Of a DNA stretch of 64,000 bases, positions 49,335 through 61,540 are shown piece after piece. The notes under the pieces are model-generated. The model was not told the origin of the DNA and searched no databases. It saw only the letters and a program-made list of their open reading frames with translations. The translations under genes were made by a program, and so were the position numbers. Position 1 is the first letter of the stretch; the number at the start of each line of letters is the position of its first letter. The stretch is from Litoditis marina (Eukaryota > Nematoda > Chromadorea > Rhabditida > Rhabditidae): assembly GCA_964036275.1 (NCBI GenBank), contig CAXIWQ010000254.1, positions 212,965 to 276,964 on the forward strand, read 5' to 3'.

Positions 49335-50372
49335 TTCTCTGTAGCTGCAAGCCAACAAGTCGATAACCGCGATAATTCGTATTTTGTGGCTGTGCGCCAC
49401 AGAATAGATAGTCGTATTAGGTTTTTATAGCTGGGAGCAACATATTTGATAGCCGTATAACCTTTTTCCTGTAGCTGCACGGCAAAGAGTCAATAACCGC
49501 GTTAATTTGTCTTTTGTGGCTGTGCGCCACAGAATATAAAGTCGTATTAGGTTTTTGTAGCTGGGAGCAACAGACTTGATAGCCGTATGAACTTTTTTCT
49601 GTAGCTGCAAGGCAAAGAGGTAATAACCGCGTTAATTTGTCTTTTGTGGCTGTGCGCCACAGAATAGATTTCGTATCAGGTTTTTGTAGCTGGGAGCAAC
49701 AGACTTGATAGCCGTATGAACTTTTTTCTGTAGCTGCAAGGCAAAGAGGTAATAACCGCGTTAATTTGTCTTTTGTGGCTGTGCGCCACAGAATAGATTG
49801 TCGTATCAGGTTTTTGTAGCTGGGAGCAACAGACTTGATAGCCGTATGAACTTTTCTCTGTAGCTGCAAGCCAACAAGTCGATAACCGCGATAATTCGTA
49901 TTTTGTGGCTGTGCGCCACAGAATAGATAGTCGTATTAGGTTTTTATAGCTGGGAGCAACATATTTGATAGCCGTATAACCTTTTTCCTGTAGCTGCACG
50001 GCAAAGAGTCAATAACCGCGTTAATTTGTCTTTTGTGGCTGTGCGCCACAGAATATAAAGTCGTATTAGGTTTTTGTAGCTGGGAGCAACAGACTTGATA
50101 GCCGTATGAACTTTTTTCTGTAGCTGCAAGGCAAAGAGGTAATAACCGCGTTAATTTGTCTTTTGTGGCTGTGCGCCACAGAATAGATTTCGTATCAGGT
50201 TTTTGTAGCTGGGAGCAACAGACTTGATAGCCGTATGAACTTTTTTCTGTAGCTGCAAGGCAAAGAGGTAATAACCGCGTTAATTTGTCTTTTGTGGCTG
50301 TGCGCCACAGAATAGATTGTCGTATCAGGTTTTTGTAGCTGGGAGCAACAGACTTGATAGCCGTATGAACTT
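49335..50372 (+). repeat. 519-bp (4-monomer) tandem duplication
   Basis: 49,335-49,853 and 49,854-50,372 are adjacent copies, each with the rare TTTTTATAGCTGGG and GAATAGATTTCG monomers. The equivalent place in A1 (15.0-15.6 kb) has one copy. This accounts for the offset change from +34,327 to +34,845. Confidence 0.78.
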
Positions 50373-53279
50373 TTTTCTGTAGCTGCAAGGAAAAGAGGTA
50401 ATAACCGCGTTAATTTGTCTTTTGTGGCTGTGCGCCATAGGATATAAAGTCGTATTAGGTTTTTGTAGCCATGAGCAACAGACTTGATAGCCGTATAAAC
50501 TTTTTTTTGTAGCTGCAAGGCAAAGAGTCGATAACCGCGTTATATCGTATTTTGTGGCTGTGTGCCACAGAATAGATAGTTGTATTGGGTTTTTCTAGCT
50601 GGGAGCAACATACTTGATAGCCATATAAACTTTTTTCTGTAGCTGCACGGCAAAGAGTCAATAACCGCGTTAATTTGTCTTTTGTGGCTGTGCGCCACAG
50701 AATATAAAGTCGTATTAGGTTTTTGTAGCTGGGAGCAACAGACTTGATAGCCGTATAAACTTTTTTTTCTGTAGCTGCAAGGCAAAGAGATAATAACCGC
50801 GTTAATTTGTCTTTTGTGGCTGTGCGCCACAGAATATAAAGTCGTATTAGGTTTTTGTAGCTGGGAGCAACAGATTTGATAGCCGTATGAAATGTTCTCT
50901 GTAACTGCAAGGCAAAGAGTCAATAACCGCGTTAATTTGTATTTTGTGGCTGTGCGCCACAGAATATAAAGTCGTATTATGTTTTTGTAGTTGGAAGCAA
51001 CAGACTTGATAGCCGTATGATTTTTTTTGTAGCTGCAAGTCAAAATGTCAATAACCGCGTTAATTCGTCTTTGTGGCTGTGCGCCACAGAATAGATTGTC
51101 GTATTAGGTTTTTGTAGCTGGGAGCAACAGATTTGATAGCCGTATGAAATGTTCTCTGTAACTGCGAGGCAAAGAGTCAATAACCGCGTTAATTCGTCTT
51201 TTGTGGCTGTGCGCCACAGAATATATAGTCGTATTAGGTTTTTGTAGCTGGGAGCAACAGACTTGATAGCCGTATGAACTTTTCTCTGTAGCTGCAAGCC
51301 AACAAGTCGATAACCGCGATAATTTGTATTTTCTGGCTGTGCGCCACAGAATAGATGTTCGTATTAGGTTTTTGTAGCTGGGAGCAACAGATTTGATAGC
51401 CGTATGAACTGTTCTCTGTAGCTGCAAGGCAAAGAGTCGATAACCGCGTCAATTCGTATTTTGTGGCTGTGCGCCACAGAATAGATAGTCGTATTAGGTT
51501 TTTGTAGCTGGGAGCAACATACTTGGTAGCCGTATAACCTTTTTCCTGTAGCTGCACGGCAAAGAGTCAATAACCGCGTTAATTTGTCTTTTGTGGCTGT
51601 GCGCCACAGAATATGAAGTCGTATTAGGTTTTTGTAGCTGGGAGCAACAGACTTGATAGCCATATAAACTTTTTTCTGTAGCTGCACGGCAAAGAGTCAA
51701 TAACCGCGTTAATTTGTCTTTTGTGGCTGTGCGCCACAGAATATAAAGTCGTATTAGGTTTTTGTAGCTGGGAGCAACAGACTTGATAGCCGTATAAACT
51801 TTTTTTCTGTAGCTGCAAGGCAAAGAGATAATAACCGCGTTAATTTGTCTTTTGTGGCTGTGCGCCACAGAATATAAAGTCGTATTAGGTTTTTGTAGCT
51901 GGGAGCAACAGATTTGATAGCCGTATGAAATGTTCTCTGTAACTGCAAGGCAAAGAGTCAATAACCGCGTTAATTTGTATTTTGTGGCTGTGCGCCACAG
52001 AATATAAAGTCGTATTATGTTTTTGTAGTTGGAAGCAACAGACTTGATAGCCGTATGAACTTTTCTCTGTAGCTGCAAGCCAACAAGTCGATAACCGCGA
52101 TAATTTGTATTTTCTGGCTGTGCGCCACAGAATAGATTGTCGTATTAGGTTTTTGTAGCTGGGAGCAACAGATTTGATAGCCGTATGAACTGTTCTCTGT
52201 AGCTGCAAGGCAAAGAGTCAATAACCGCGTTAATTTGTATTTTGTGGCTGTGCGCCACAGAATATAAAGTCGTATTATGTTTTTGTAGTTGGAAGCAACA
52301 GACTTGATAGCCGTAATTTTTTTTTTGTAGCTGCAAGTCAAAATGTCAATAACCGCGTTAATTCGTCTTTGTGGCTGTGCGCCACAGAATAGATTGTCGT
52401 ATTAGGTTTTTGTAGCTGGGAGCAACAGATTTGATAGCCGTATGAAATGTTCTCTGTAACTGCGAGGCAAAGAGTCAATAACCGCGTTAATTTGTCTTTT
52501 GTGGCTGTGCGCCACAGAATATATAGTCGTATTAGGTTTTTGTAGCTGGGAGCAACAGACTTGATAGCCGTATGAACTTTTCTCTGTAGCTGCAAGCCAA
52601 CAAGTCGATAACCGCGATCATTTGTATTTTCTGGCTGTGCGCCACAGAATAGATTGTCGTATTAGGTTTTTGTAGCTGGGAGCAACAGATTTGATAGCCG
52701 TATGAACTGTTCTCTGTAGCTGCACGGCAAAGAGTCAATAACCGCGTTAATTTGTCTTTTGTGGCTGTGCGCCACAGAATATAAAGTCGTATTAGGTTTT
52801 TGTAGCTGGGAGCAACAGACTTGATAGCCGTATAAACTTTTTTTCTGTAGCTGCAAGGCAAAGAGATAATAACCGCGTTAATTTGTCTTTTGTGGCTGTG
52901 CGCCACAGAATATAAAGTCGTATTAGGTTTTTGTAGCTGGGAGCAACAGATTTGATAGCCGTATGAAATGTTCTCTGTAACTGCAAGGCAAAGAGTCAAT
53001 AACCGCGTTAATTTGTATTTTGTGGCTGTGCGCCACAGAATATAAAGTCGTATTATGTTTTTGTAGTTGGAAGCAACAGACTTGATAGCCGTAATTTTTT
53101 TTTTGTAGCTGCAAGTCAAAATGTCAATAACCGCGTTAATTCGTCTTTGTGGCTGTGCGCCACAGAATAGATTGTCGTATTAGGTTTTTGTAGCTGGGAG
53201 CAACAGATTTGATAGCCGTATGAAATGTTCTCTGTAACTGCGAGGCAAAGAGTCAATAACCGCGTTAATTTGTCTTTTG

Positions 53280-56000
53280 TGGCTGTGCGCCACAGAATAT
53301 ATAGTCGTATTAAGGTTTTTGTAGCTGGGAGCAACAGACTTGATAGCCGTATGAACTTTTCTCTGTAGCTGCAAGCCAACAAGTCGATAACCGCGATAAT
53401 TTGTATTTTTTGCGGCTGTGCGCCACAGAATAGATTGTCGTATTAGGTTTTTGTAGCTGGGAGCAACAGATTTGATAGCCGTATGAACTGTTCTCTGTAG
53501 CTGCAAGGCAAAGAGTCGATAACCGCGTCAATTCGTATTTTGTGGCTGTGCGCCACAGAATAGATAGTCGTATTAGGTTTTTGTAGCTGGGAGCAACATA
53601 CTTGGTAAGCCGTATAACCTTTTTCCTGTAGCTGCACGGCAAAGAGTCCAATAACCGCGGTTAATTTGTCTTTTGTGGCTGTGCGCCACAGAATATGAAG
53701 TCGTATTAGGTTTTTGTAGCTGGGAGCAACAGACTTGATGGCCGTATGAACTTTTTTCTGTAGCTGCAAGGCAAAGAAGTAATAACCGCGTTAATTTGTC
53801 TTTTGTGGCTGTGCGCCCACAGAATATATTGTCGTATCAGGTTTTTGTAGCTGGGAGCAACAGACTTGATAGCCGTATGAACTTTTCTCTGTAGCTGCAA
53901 GCCAACAAGTCGATAAACCGCGATATTTCGTGTTTTGTGGCTGTGCGCCACAGAATAGATTGTCGTATTAGGTTTTTGTAGCTGGGAGCGACAGATTTGA
54001 TAGCCGTATGAACTGTTCTCTGTAGCTGCAAGCCAAAGAGGACGATAACCGCGTTTAATTCGTATTTTGTGGCTGTGCGCCACATAATAGATAGTCGTAT
54101 TAGGTTTTTGTATCTGGGAGCAAACAGACTTGATAGCCGTATGAACTGTTCTCTGTAGTTGCAAGGCAAAAAGTCGATAACCGCGTTAATTCGTATTTTG
54201 TGGCTGTGCGCCACAGAATATAAAGTCGTATTAGGTTTTTGTAGTTGGGAGCAACAGACTTGATAGCCGTATGATTTTTTTTCTGTTAGGTGCAAGGCAA
54301 AGAGTCAATAACCGCGTTAATTTGTCTTTTGTGGCTGTGCGCCACAGAATAGTAAGTCGTATTAGGGTTTTGTAGCTGGGAGCAACAGACTTGATAGCCG
54401 TATAAACTTTTTTCTGTAGCTGCAAGGCAAAGAGTCAATAACCGCGTTAATTCGTCCTTTTGTGGCTGTGTGCCACAGAAAAGATAGTTGTATTTGGTTT
54501 TTGTAGCTGGGAGCAACATACTCGATAGCCGTATAAACTTTTTTATATAGCTGCACGGTAAAGAGTCAATAACCGCGTTAATTTGTCCTTTTGTGGCTGT
54601 GCGCCACAGAATAGTAAGTCGTATTAGGTTTTTGTAGCTGGGAGCAACATACTCGATAGCCGTATTAACTTTTTTTATATAGCTGCACGGTAAAGAGTCA
54701 ATAACCGCGTTAATTTGTCTTTTGTGGCTGTGCGCCACAGAATAGTAAGTCGTATTAGGTTTTTGTAGCTGGGAGCAACAGACTTGATAGCCGTATAAAC
54801 TTTTTTTCTGTAGCTGCAAGGCAAAGAGTCAATAACCGCGTTAATTCGTCTTTTGTGGCTGTGTGCCACAGAAAAGATAGTTGTATTTTGGTTTTTCTAG
54901 CTGGGAGCAACGTACTTGATAGCCGTATGAACTTTTTTTTGTAGCTGCAAGGCAAAGAGTCAATAACCGCGTTAATTTGTCTTTTGTGGCTGTGCGCCAC
55001 AGAACATAAAGTCGTATTAGGTTTTTGTAGCCAGGAGCAACAGACTTGATAGCCGTATAAACTTTTTTTCTGTAGCTGCAAGGCAAAGAGTCGATAACCG
55101 CGTTAATTCGTAATTTGTGGCTGTGTGCCACAGAAAAGATAGTTGTATTGGGGTTTTTCGAGCTGGGAGCAACACACTTGATAGCCGTATGAAACTTTTT
55201 TTGTAGCTGCAAGGCAAAGAGTCAATAACCGCGTTAATTTGTCTTTTGTGGCTGTGCGCCACAGAACATAAAGTCGTATTAGGTTTTTCTAGCTGGAGCA
55301 ACATACTTGATAGCCGTATGAACTTTTCTCTGTAGCTGCAAGCCAACAAGTCGATAACCGCGATAATTTGTATTTTCTGGCTGTGCGCCACAGAATAGAT
55401 TGTCGTATTAGGTTTTTGTAGCTGGGAGCAACAGATTTGATAGCCGTATGAACTGTTCTCTGTAGCTGCAAGGCAAAAGAGTCAATAAACCGCGTTAATT
55501 TGTATTTTGTGGCTGTGCGCCCACAGAATATAAAGTCGTATTATTTTTTTGTAGTTGGAAGCAACAGACTTGATAGCCGTAATTTTTTTTTTGTAGCTGC
55601 AAGTCAAAATGTCAATAACCGCGTTAATTCGTCTTGTGGCTGTGCGCCACAGAATAGATTGTCGTATTAGGTTTTTTGTAGCTGGGAGCAACAGATTTGA
55701 TAGCCGTATGAAATGTTCTCTGTAACTGCGAGGCAAAGAGTCAATAACCGCGTTAATTTGTCTTTTGTGGCTGTGCGCCACAGAATATATAGTCGTATTA
55801 GGTTTTTGTAGCTGGGAGCAAACAGACTTGATAGCCGTATGAACTTTTCTCTGTAGCTGCAAGCCAACAAGTCGATAACCGCGATAATTTGTATTTTTCT
55901 GGCTGTGCGCCACAGAATAGATTGTCGTATTAGGTTTTTGTAGCTGGGAGCAACAGATTTGATAGCCGTATGAAACTGTTCTCTGTAGCTGCACGGCAAA
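53280..56000 (+). other. Stretch dense in single-base insertions
   Basis: Compared with its clean counterpart at 56.5-58.6 kb this stretch has many doubled bases: ATTAAGG (53,311), GTATTTTTTGCGG (53,403), GGTAAGCC (53,605), GTCCAATAACCGCGGTTA (53,647), GCGCCCACAG (53,815), ATAAACCGCG (53,916), GAGGACG and GCGTTTAATT (about 54,040-54,060), GCAAACAG (54,121), CTGTTAGG (54,284), GTCCTTTTG (54,455 and 54,586), TATTTTGG (54,886), GGGGTTTTTC (55,150) and GAGTTCAATAA (56,003). The surrounding monomers do not vary this way. Sequencing or assembly error is the likelier cause. Confidence 0.75.
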
Positions 56001-57419
56001 GAGTTCAATAACCGCGTTAATTTGTCTTTTGTGGCTGTGCGCCACAGAATATAAAGTCGTATTAGGTTTTTGTAGCTGGGAGCAACAGACTTGATAGCCG
56101 TATAAACTTTTTTCTGTAGCTGCAAGGCAAAGAGATAATAACCGCGTTAATTTGTCTTTTGTGGCTGTGCGCCACAGAATATAAAGTCGTATTAGGTTTT
56201 TGTAGCTGGGAGCAACAGATTTGATAGCCGTATGAAATGTTCTCTGTAACTGCAAGGCAAAGAGTCAATAACCGCGTTAATTTGTATTTTGTGGCTGTGC
56301 GCCACAGAATATAAAGTCGTATTATGTTTTTGTAGTTGGAAGCAACAGACTTGATAGCCGTAATTTTTTTTTTGTAGCTGCAAGTCAAAATGTCAATAAC
56401 CGCGTTAATTCGTCTTTGTGGCTGTGCGCCACAGAATAGATTGTCGTATTAGGTTTTTGTAGCTGGGAGCAACAGATTTGATAGCCGTATGAAATGTTCT
56501 CTGTAACTGCGAGGCAAAGAGTCAATAACCGCGTTAATTTGTCTTTTGTGGCTGTGCGCCACAGAATATATAGTCGTATTAGGTTTTTGTAGCTGGGAGC
56601 AACAGACTTGATAGCCGTATGAACTTTTCTCTGTAGCTGCAAGCCAACAAGTCGATAACCGCGATAATTTGTATTTTCTGGCTGTGCGCCACAGAATAGA
56701 TTGTCGTATTAGGTTTTTGTAGCTGGGAGCAACAGATTTGATAGCCGTATGAACTGTTCTCTGTAGCTGCAAGGCAAAGAGTCGATAACCGCGTCAATTC
56801 GTATTTTGTGGCTGTGCGCCACAGAATAGATAGTCGTATTAGGTTTTTGTAGCTGGGAGCAACATACTTGGTAGCCGTATAACCTTTTTCCTGTAGCTGC
56901 ACGGCAAAGAGTCAATAACCGCGTTAATTTGTCTTTTGTGGCTGTGCGCCACAGAATATGAAGTCGTATTAGGTTTTTGTAGCTGGGAGCAACAGACTTG
57001 ATGGCCGTATGAACTTTTTTCTGTAGCTGCAAGGCAAAGAAGTAATAACCGCGTTAATTTGTCTTTTGTGGCTGTGCGCCACAGAATATATTGTCGTATC
57101 AGGTTTTTGTAGCTGGGAGCAACAGACTTGATAGCCGTATGAACTTTTCTCTGTAGCTGCAAGCCAACAAGTCGATAACCGCGATATTTCGTGTTTTGTG
57201 GCTGTGCGCCACAGAATAGATTGTCGTATTAGGTTTTTGTAGCTGGGAGCGACAGATTTGATAGCCGTATGAACTGTTCTCTGTAGCTGCAAGCCAAAGA
57301 GACGATAACCGCGTTAATTCGTATTTTGTGGCTGTGCGCCACATAATAGATAGTCGTATTAGGTTTTTGTATCTGGGAGCAACAGACTTGATAGCCGTAT
57401 GAACTGTTCTCTGTAGTTG

Positions 57420-58010
57420 CAAGGCAAAAAGTCGATAACCGCGTTAATTCGTATTTTGTGGCTGTGCGCCACAGAATATAAAGTCGTATTAGGTTTTTGT
57501 AGTTGGGAGCAACAGACTTGATAGCCGTATGATTTTTTTTCTGTAGGTGCAAGGCAAAGAGTCAATAACCGCGTTAATTTGTCTTTTGTGGCTGTGCGCC
57601 ACAGAATAGTAAGTCGTATTAGGGTTTTGTAGCTGGGAGCAACAGACTTGATAGCCGTATAAACTTTTTTCTGTAGCTGCAAGGCAAAGAGTCAATAACC
57701 GCGTTAATTCGTCTTTTGTGGCTGTGTGCCACAGAAAAGATAGTTGTATTTGGTTTTTGTAGCTGGGAGCAACATACTCGATAGCCGTATAAACTTTTTT
57801 ATATAGCTGCACGGTAAAGAGTCAATAACCGCGTTAATTTGTCTTTTGTGGCTGTGCGCCACAGAATAGTAAGTCGTATTAGGTTTTTGTAGCTGGGAGC
57901 AACATACTCGATAGCCGTATAAACTTTTTTATATAGCTGCACGGTAAAGAGTCAATAACCGCGTTAATTTGTCTTTTGTGGCTGTGCGGCCACAGAATAG
58001 TAAGTCGTAT
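57420..58010 (+). repeat. Three extra monomers relative to A1 (391-bp expansion)
   Basis: Offsets against A1 change from +38,675 to +39,066 here. The rare monomer with TTTTTATATAGCTGCACGGTAAAG is present twice (near 57,810 and 57,940), while A1 has one (18,866). The indel-rich counterpart also has two (54,543 and 54,676). The sequence AAGGCAAAAAGTCG at 57,422, instead of AAGGCAAAGAGTCG, marks the switch. Confidence 0.7.
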
Positions 58011-58829
58011 TAGGTTTTTGTAGCTGGGAGCAACAGACTTGATAGCCGTATAAACTTTTTTCTGTAGCTGCAAGGCAAAGAGTCAATAACCGCGTTAATT
58101 CGTCTTTTGTGGCTGTGTGCCACAGAAAAGATAGTTGTATTTGGTTTTTCTAGCTGGGAGCAACGTACTTGATAGCCGTATGAACTTTTTTTTGTAGCTG
58201 CAAGGCAAAGAGTCAATAACCGCGTTAATTTGTCTTTTGTGGCTGTGCGCCACAGAACATAAAGTCGTATTAGGTTTTTGTAGCCAGGAGCAACAGACTT
58301 GATAGCCGTATAAACTTTTTTCTGTAGCTGCAAGGCAAAGAGTCGATAACCGCGTTAATTCGTAATTTGTGGCTGTGTGCCACAGAAAAGATAGTTGTAT
58401 TGGGTTTTTCGAGCTGGGAGCAACACACTTGATAGCCGTATGAACTTTTTTTGTAGCTGCAAGGCAAAGAGTCAATAACCGCGTTAATTTGTCTTTTGTG
58501 GCTGTGCGCCACAGAACATAAAGTCGTATTAGGTTTTTCTAGCTGGGAGCAACATACTTGATAGCCGTATACACTTTTTTCTGTAGCTGCAAGGCAAAGA
58601 GTCAATAACCGCGTTAATTCGTATTTTGTGGCTGTGTGCCACAGAAAAGATAGTTGTATTAGGTTTTTGTAGTTGGGAGCAACAGACTTGATTGCCGTAT
58701 GAGTTTTTTTTCTGTAACTGCAAGCCGAAGAGTCGATAACCGCGTTAATTCGTATTTCGTGGCTGTGCGCCACAGAATAGATAATCGTATTAGGTTTTTG
58801 TAGCTGGGAGCAACAGACTTGATAGCCGT

Positions 58830-61540
58830 ATGAACTTTTTTCTGTAGCTGCAAGGCAAAGAGTCAATAACCGCGTTAAGTCGTCTTTTGTGGCTGTGCGC
58901 CACAGAATATACAGTCGTCTTAGGTTTTTGTATCTGGGAGCAACAGACTTGATAGCCGTATGAACTTTTTTCTGTAGCTGCAAGGCAAAGAGTCAATAAC
59001 CGCGTTAAGTCGTCTTTTGTGGCTGTGCGCCACAGAATATATAGTCGTGTTAGGTCTTTGTAGCTGGGAGCAACATACTTGATAGCCGTATAAACTTTTT
59101 TTTGTAGCTTTACGGCAAAGAGTCAATAACCGCGTTAATTTGTCTTTTGTGGCTGTGCGCCACAGAATATGAAGTCGTATTAGGTTTTTGTAGCTGGGAG
59201 CAACAGACTTGATAGCCGCATAAACTTTTCTCTGTAACTGCAAGCCAAAAAGTCGATAGCCGCGTTAATTCGTATTTTGTGGCTGTGCGCCACAGAATAG
59301 ATTGTCGTATTAGGTGTTTGTATCTGGGAGCAACAGATTTGATAGCCGTATGAACTTTTCTCTTTAACTGCAAGCCAAAAAGTCGATAACCGCGTTAATT
59401 CGTATTTTGTGGCTGTGCGCCACAGAATAGATTGTCGTATTAGGTGTTTGTATCTGGGAGCAACAGATTCGATAGCCGTATGAAATATTCTCTGTAACTG
59501 CGAGGCAAAGAGTCAATAACCGCGTTAATTCGTCTTTTGTGGCTGTGCGCCACAGAATATATAGTCGTATTAGGTTTTTGTAGCTGGGAGCAAAAGACTT
59601 GATAGCCGTATGATTTTTTTTTTGTAGCTGCAAGTCAAAATGTCAATAACCGCGTTAATTCGTCTTTGTGGCTGTGCGCCACAGAATAGATTGTCGTATT
59701 AGGTTTTTGTAGCTGGGAGCAACAGATTTGATAGCCGTATGAAATGTTTTCTGTAGCTGCAAGGCAAAGAGTCAATAACCGCGTTAATTCGTATTTTGTG
59801 GCTGTGTGCCACAGAAAAGATAGTTGTATTAGGTTTTTGTAGTTGGGAGCAACAGACTTGATTGCCGTATGAGTTTTTTTTTCTGTAACTGCAAGCCGAA
59901 GAGTCGATAACCGCGTTAATTTGTATTTCGTGGCTGTGCGCCACAGAATAGATAATCGTATCAGGTTTTTGTAGCTGGGAGCAACAGACTTGATAGCCGT
60001 ATAAACTTTTTTCTGTAGCTGCAAGGCAAAGAGTCAATAACCGCGTTAATTTGTCTTTTGTGGTTGTGCGCCACAGAATATAAAGTCGTATTAGGTTTTT
60101 GTAGTTGGGAGCAACAGACTTGATAGCCGTATGATTTTTTTTCTGTAGGTGCAAGGCAAAGAGTCAATAACCGCGTTAATTTGTATTTGGTGGATGTGCG
60201 CCACAAAATAGATTGTCGTATTAGGTTTTTGTAGCTGGGAGCAACAGACTTGATAGCCGTATGAACTTTTTTCTGTAGCTGCAAGGCAAAGAGTCAATAA
60301 CCGCGTTAAGTCGTCTTTTGTGGCTGTGCGCCACAGAATATACAGTCGTCTTAGGTTTTTGTATCTGGGAGCAACAGACTTGATAGCCGTATGAACTTTT
60401 TTCTGTAGCTGCAAGGCAAAGAGTCAATAACCGCGTTAAGTCGTCTTTTGTGGCTGTGCGCCACAGAATATATAGTCGTGTTAGGTCTTTGTAGCTGGGA
60501 GCAACATACTTGATAGCCGTATAAACTTTTTTTGTAGCTTTACGGCAAAGAGTCAATAACCGCGTTAATTTGTCTTTTGTGGCTGTGCGCCACAGAATAT
60601 GAAGTCGTATTAGGTTTTTGTAGCTGGGAGCAACAGACTTGATAGCCGCATAAACTTTTCTCTGTAACTGCAAGCCAAAAAGTCGATAGCCGCGTTAATT
60701 CGTATTTTGTGGCTGTGCGCCACAGAATAGATTGTCGTATTAGGTGTTTGTATCTGGGAGCAACAGATTTGATAGCCGTATGAACTTTTCTCTTTAACTG
60801 CAAGCCAAAAAGTCGATAACCGCGTTAATTCGTATTTTGTGGCTGTGCGCCACAGAATAGATTGTCGTATTAGGTGTTTGTATCTGGGAGCAACAGATTC
60901 GATAGCCGTATGAAATATTCTCTGTAACTGCGAGGCAAAGAGTCAATAACCGCGTTAATTCGTCTTTTGTGGCTGTGCGCCACAGAATATATAGTCGTAT
61001 TAGGTTTTTGTAGCTGGGAGCAACAGACTTGATAGCCGTATGATTTTTTTTTGTAGCTGCAAGTCAAAATGTCAATAACCGCGTTAATTCGTCTTTGTGG
61101 CTGTGCGCCACAGAATAGATTGTCGTATTAGGTTTTTGTAGCTGGGAGCAACAGATTTGATAGCCGTATGAAATGTTCTCTGTAACTGCGAGGCAAAGAG
61201 TCAATAACCGCGTTAATTCGTCTTTTGTGGCTGTGCGCCACAGAATATATAGTCGTATTAGGTTTTTGTAGCTGGGAGCAACAGACTTGATAGCCGTATG
61301 AACTTTTCTCTGTAGCTGCAAGCCAACAAGTCGATAACCGCGATAATTTGTTTTTGTGGCTGTGCGCCTCAGAATAGATTGTCGTATTAGGTTTTTGTAG
61401 CTGGGAGCAACAGATTTGATAGCCGTATGAAATATTCTCTGTAGCTGCAAGGCAAAGAGTCGATAACCGCGTCAATTCGTATTTTGTGGCTGTGCGCCAC
61501 AGAATAGATAGTCGTATTAGGTTTTTGTAGCTGGGAGCAA
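58830..61540 (+). repeat. Family B block B2 (contracted)
   Basis: Family B markers return: GCTTTACGGC at 59,107 and 60,537 (1,430 bp apart) and AGGTGTTTGTATCTGGG near 59,310, 59,440, 60,740 and 60,870. The block is about 2.7 kb, against 15 kb in B1, and has monomers with CTTGATTGCCGTATGAG (59,860) from the transitional block. A private variant, GTCGATAGCCGCG in place of GTCGATAACCGCG, occurs twice (59,254 and 60,684). Confidence 0.75.

Larger units (their letters stand above)
52050..58565 (+). repeat. 3,269-bp tandem pair, middle part rich in indels
   Basis: Sequence from 53,116 to about 55,318 matches 56,385-58,565 (offset 3,269, drifting by one base at each indel). 55,318-56,060 resembles 52,050-52,860. 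The order is X (clean), Y' (dirty), X' (dirty), Y (clean), as for a tandem X-Y duplication with a badly resolved middle. Within the unit a 6-monomer 778-780 bp repeat is also present (52,338 to 53,116; 55,611 to 56,391). Confidence 0.75.
41800..58830 (+). repeat. Family A block A2, rearranged relative of 11.4-19.7 kb
   Basis: Order is preserved against A1, but the offset grows in steps: about +30,687 at 42.4-43.0 kb, +34,327 at 48.5-49.4 kb, +34,845 at 50.2-51.4 kb, +38,675 at 56.4-57.4 kb and +39,066 at 58.0-58.8 kb. A2 is therefore A1 expanded by local duplications (1,950; 780; 519; 778; 3,269; 391 bp), giving about 17 kb where A1 has about 8.3 kb. Confidence 0.78.

Noticed and set aside
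53645..53660. Palindrome AACCGCGGTT as a restriction-like or regulatory site
   Set aside because: It is created by a single extra G in the indel-rich stretch and is not shared by the clean copy at about 56.9 kb. The only similar case (7,240, ACCGCGGTAA) is a single substitution.
55482..56255. The longest open frames (about 190-257 codons, minus strand) as protein genes, here and throughout the window
   Set aside because: They are translations of the satellite itself. Most begin at TTG rather than ATG, they repeat every 130 bp in rotating frames, they overlap each other, and the longest ones depend on single-base indels. No start context, domain or codon bias supports coding.
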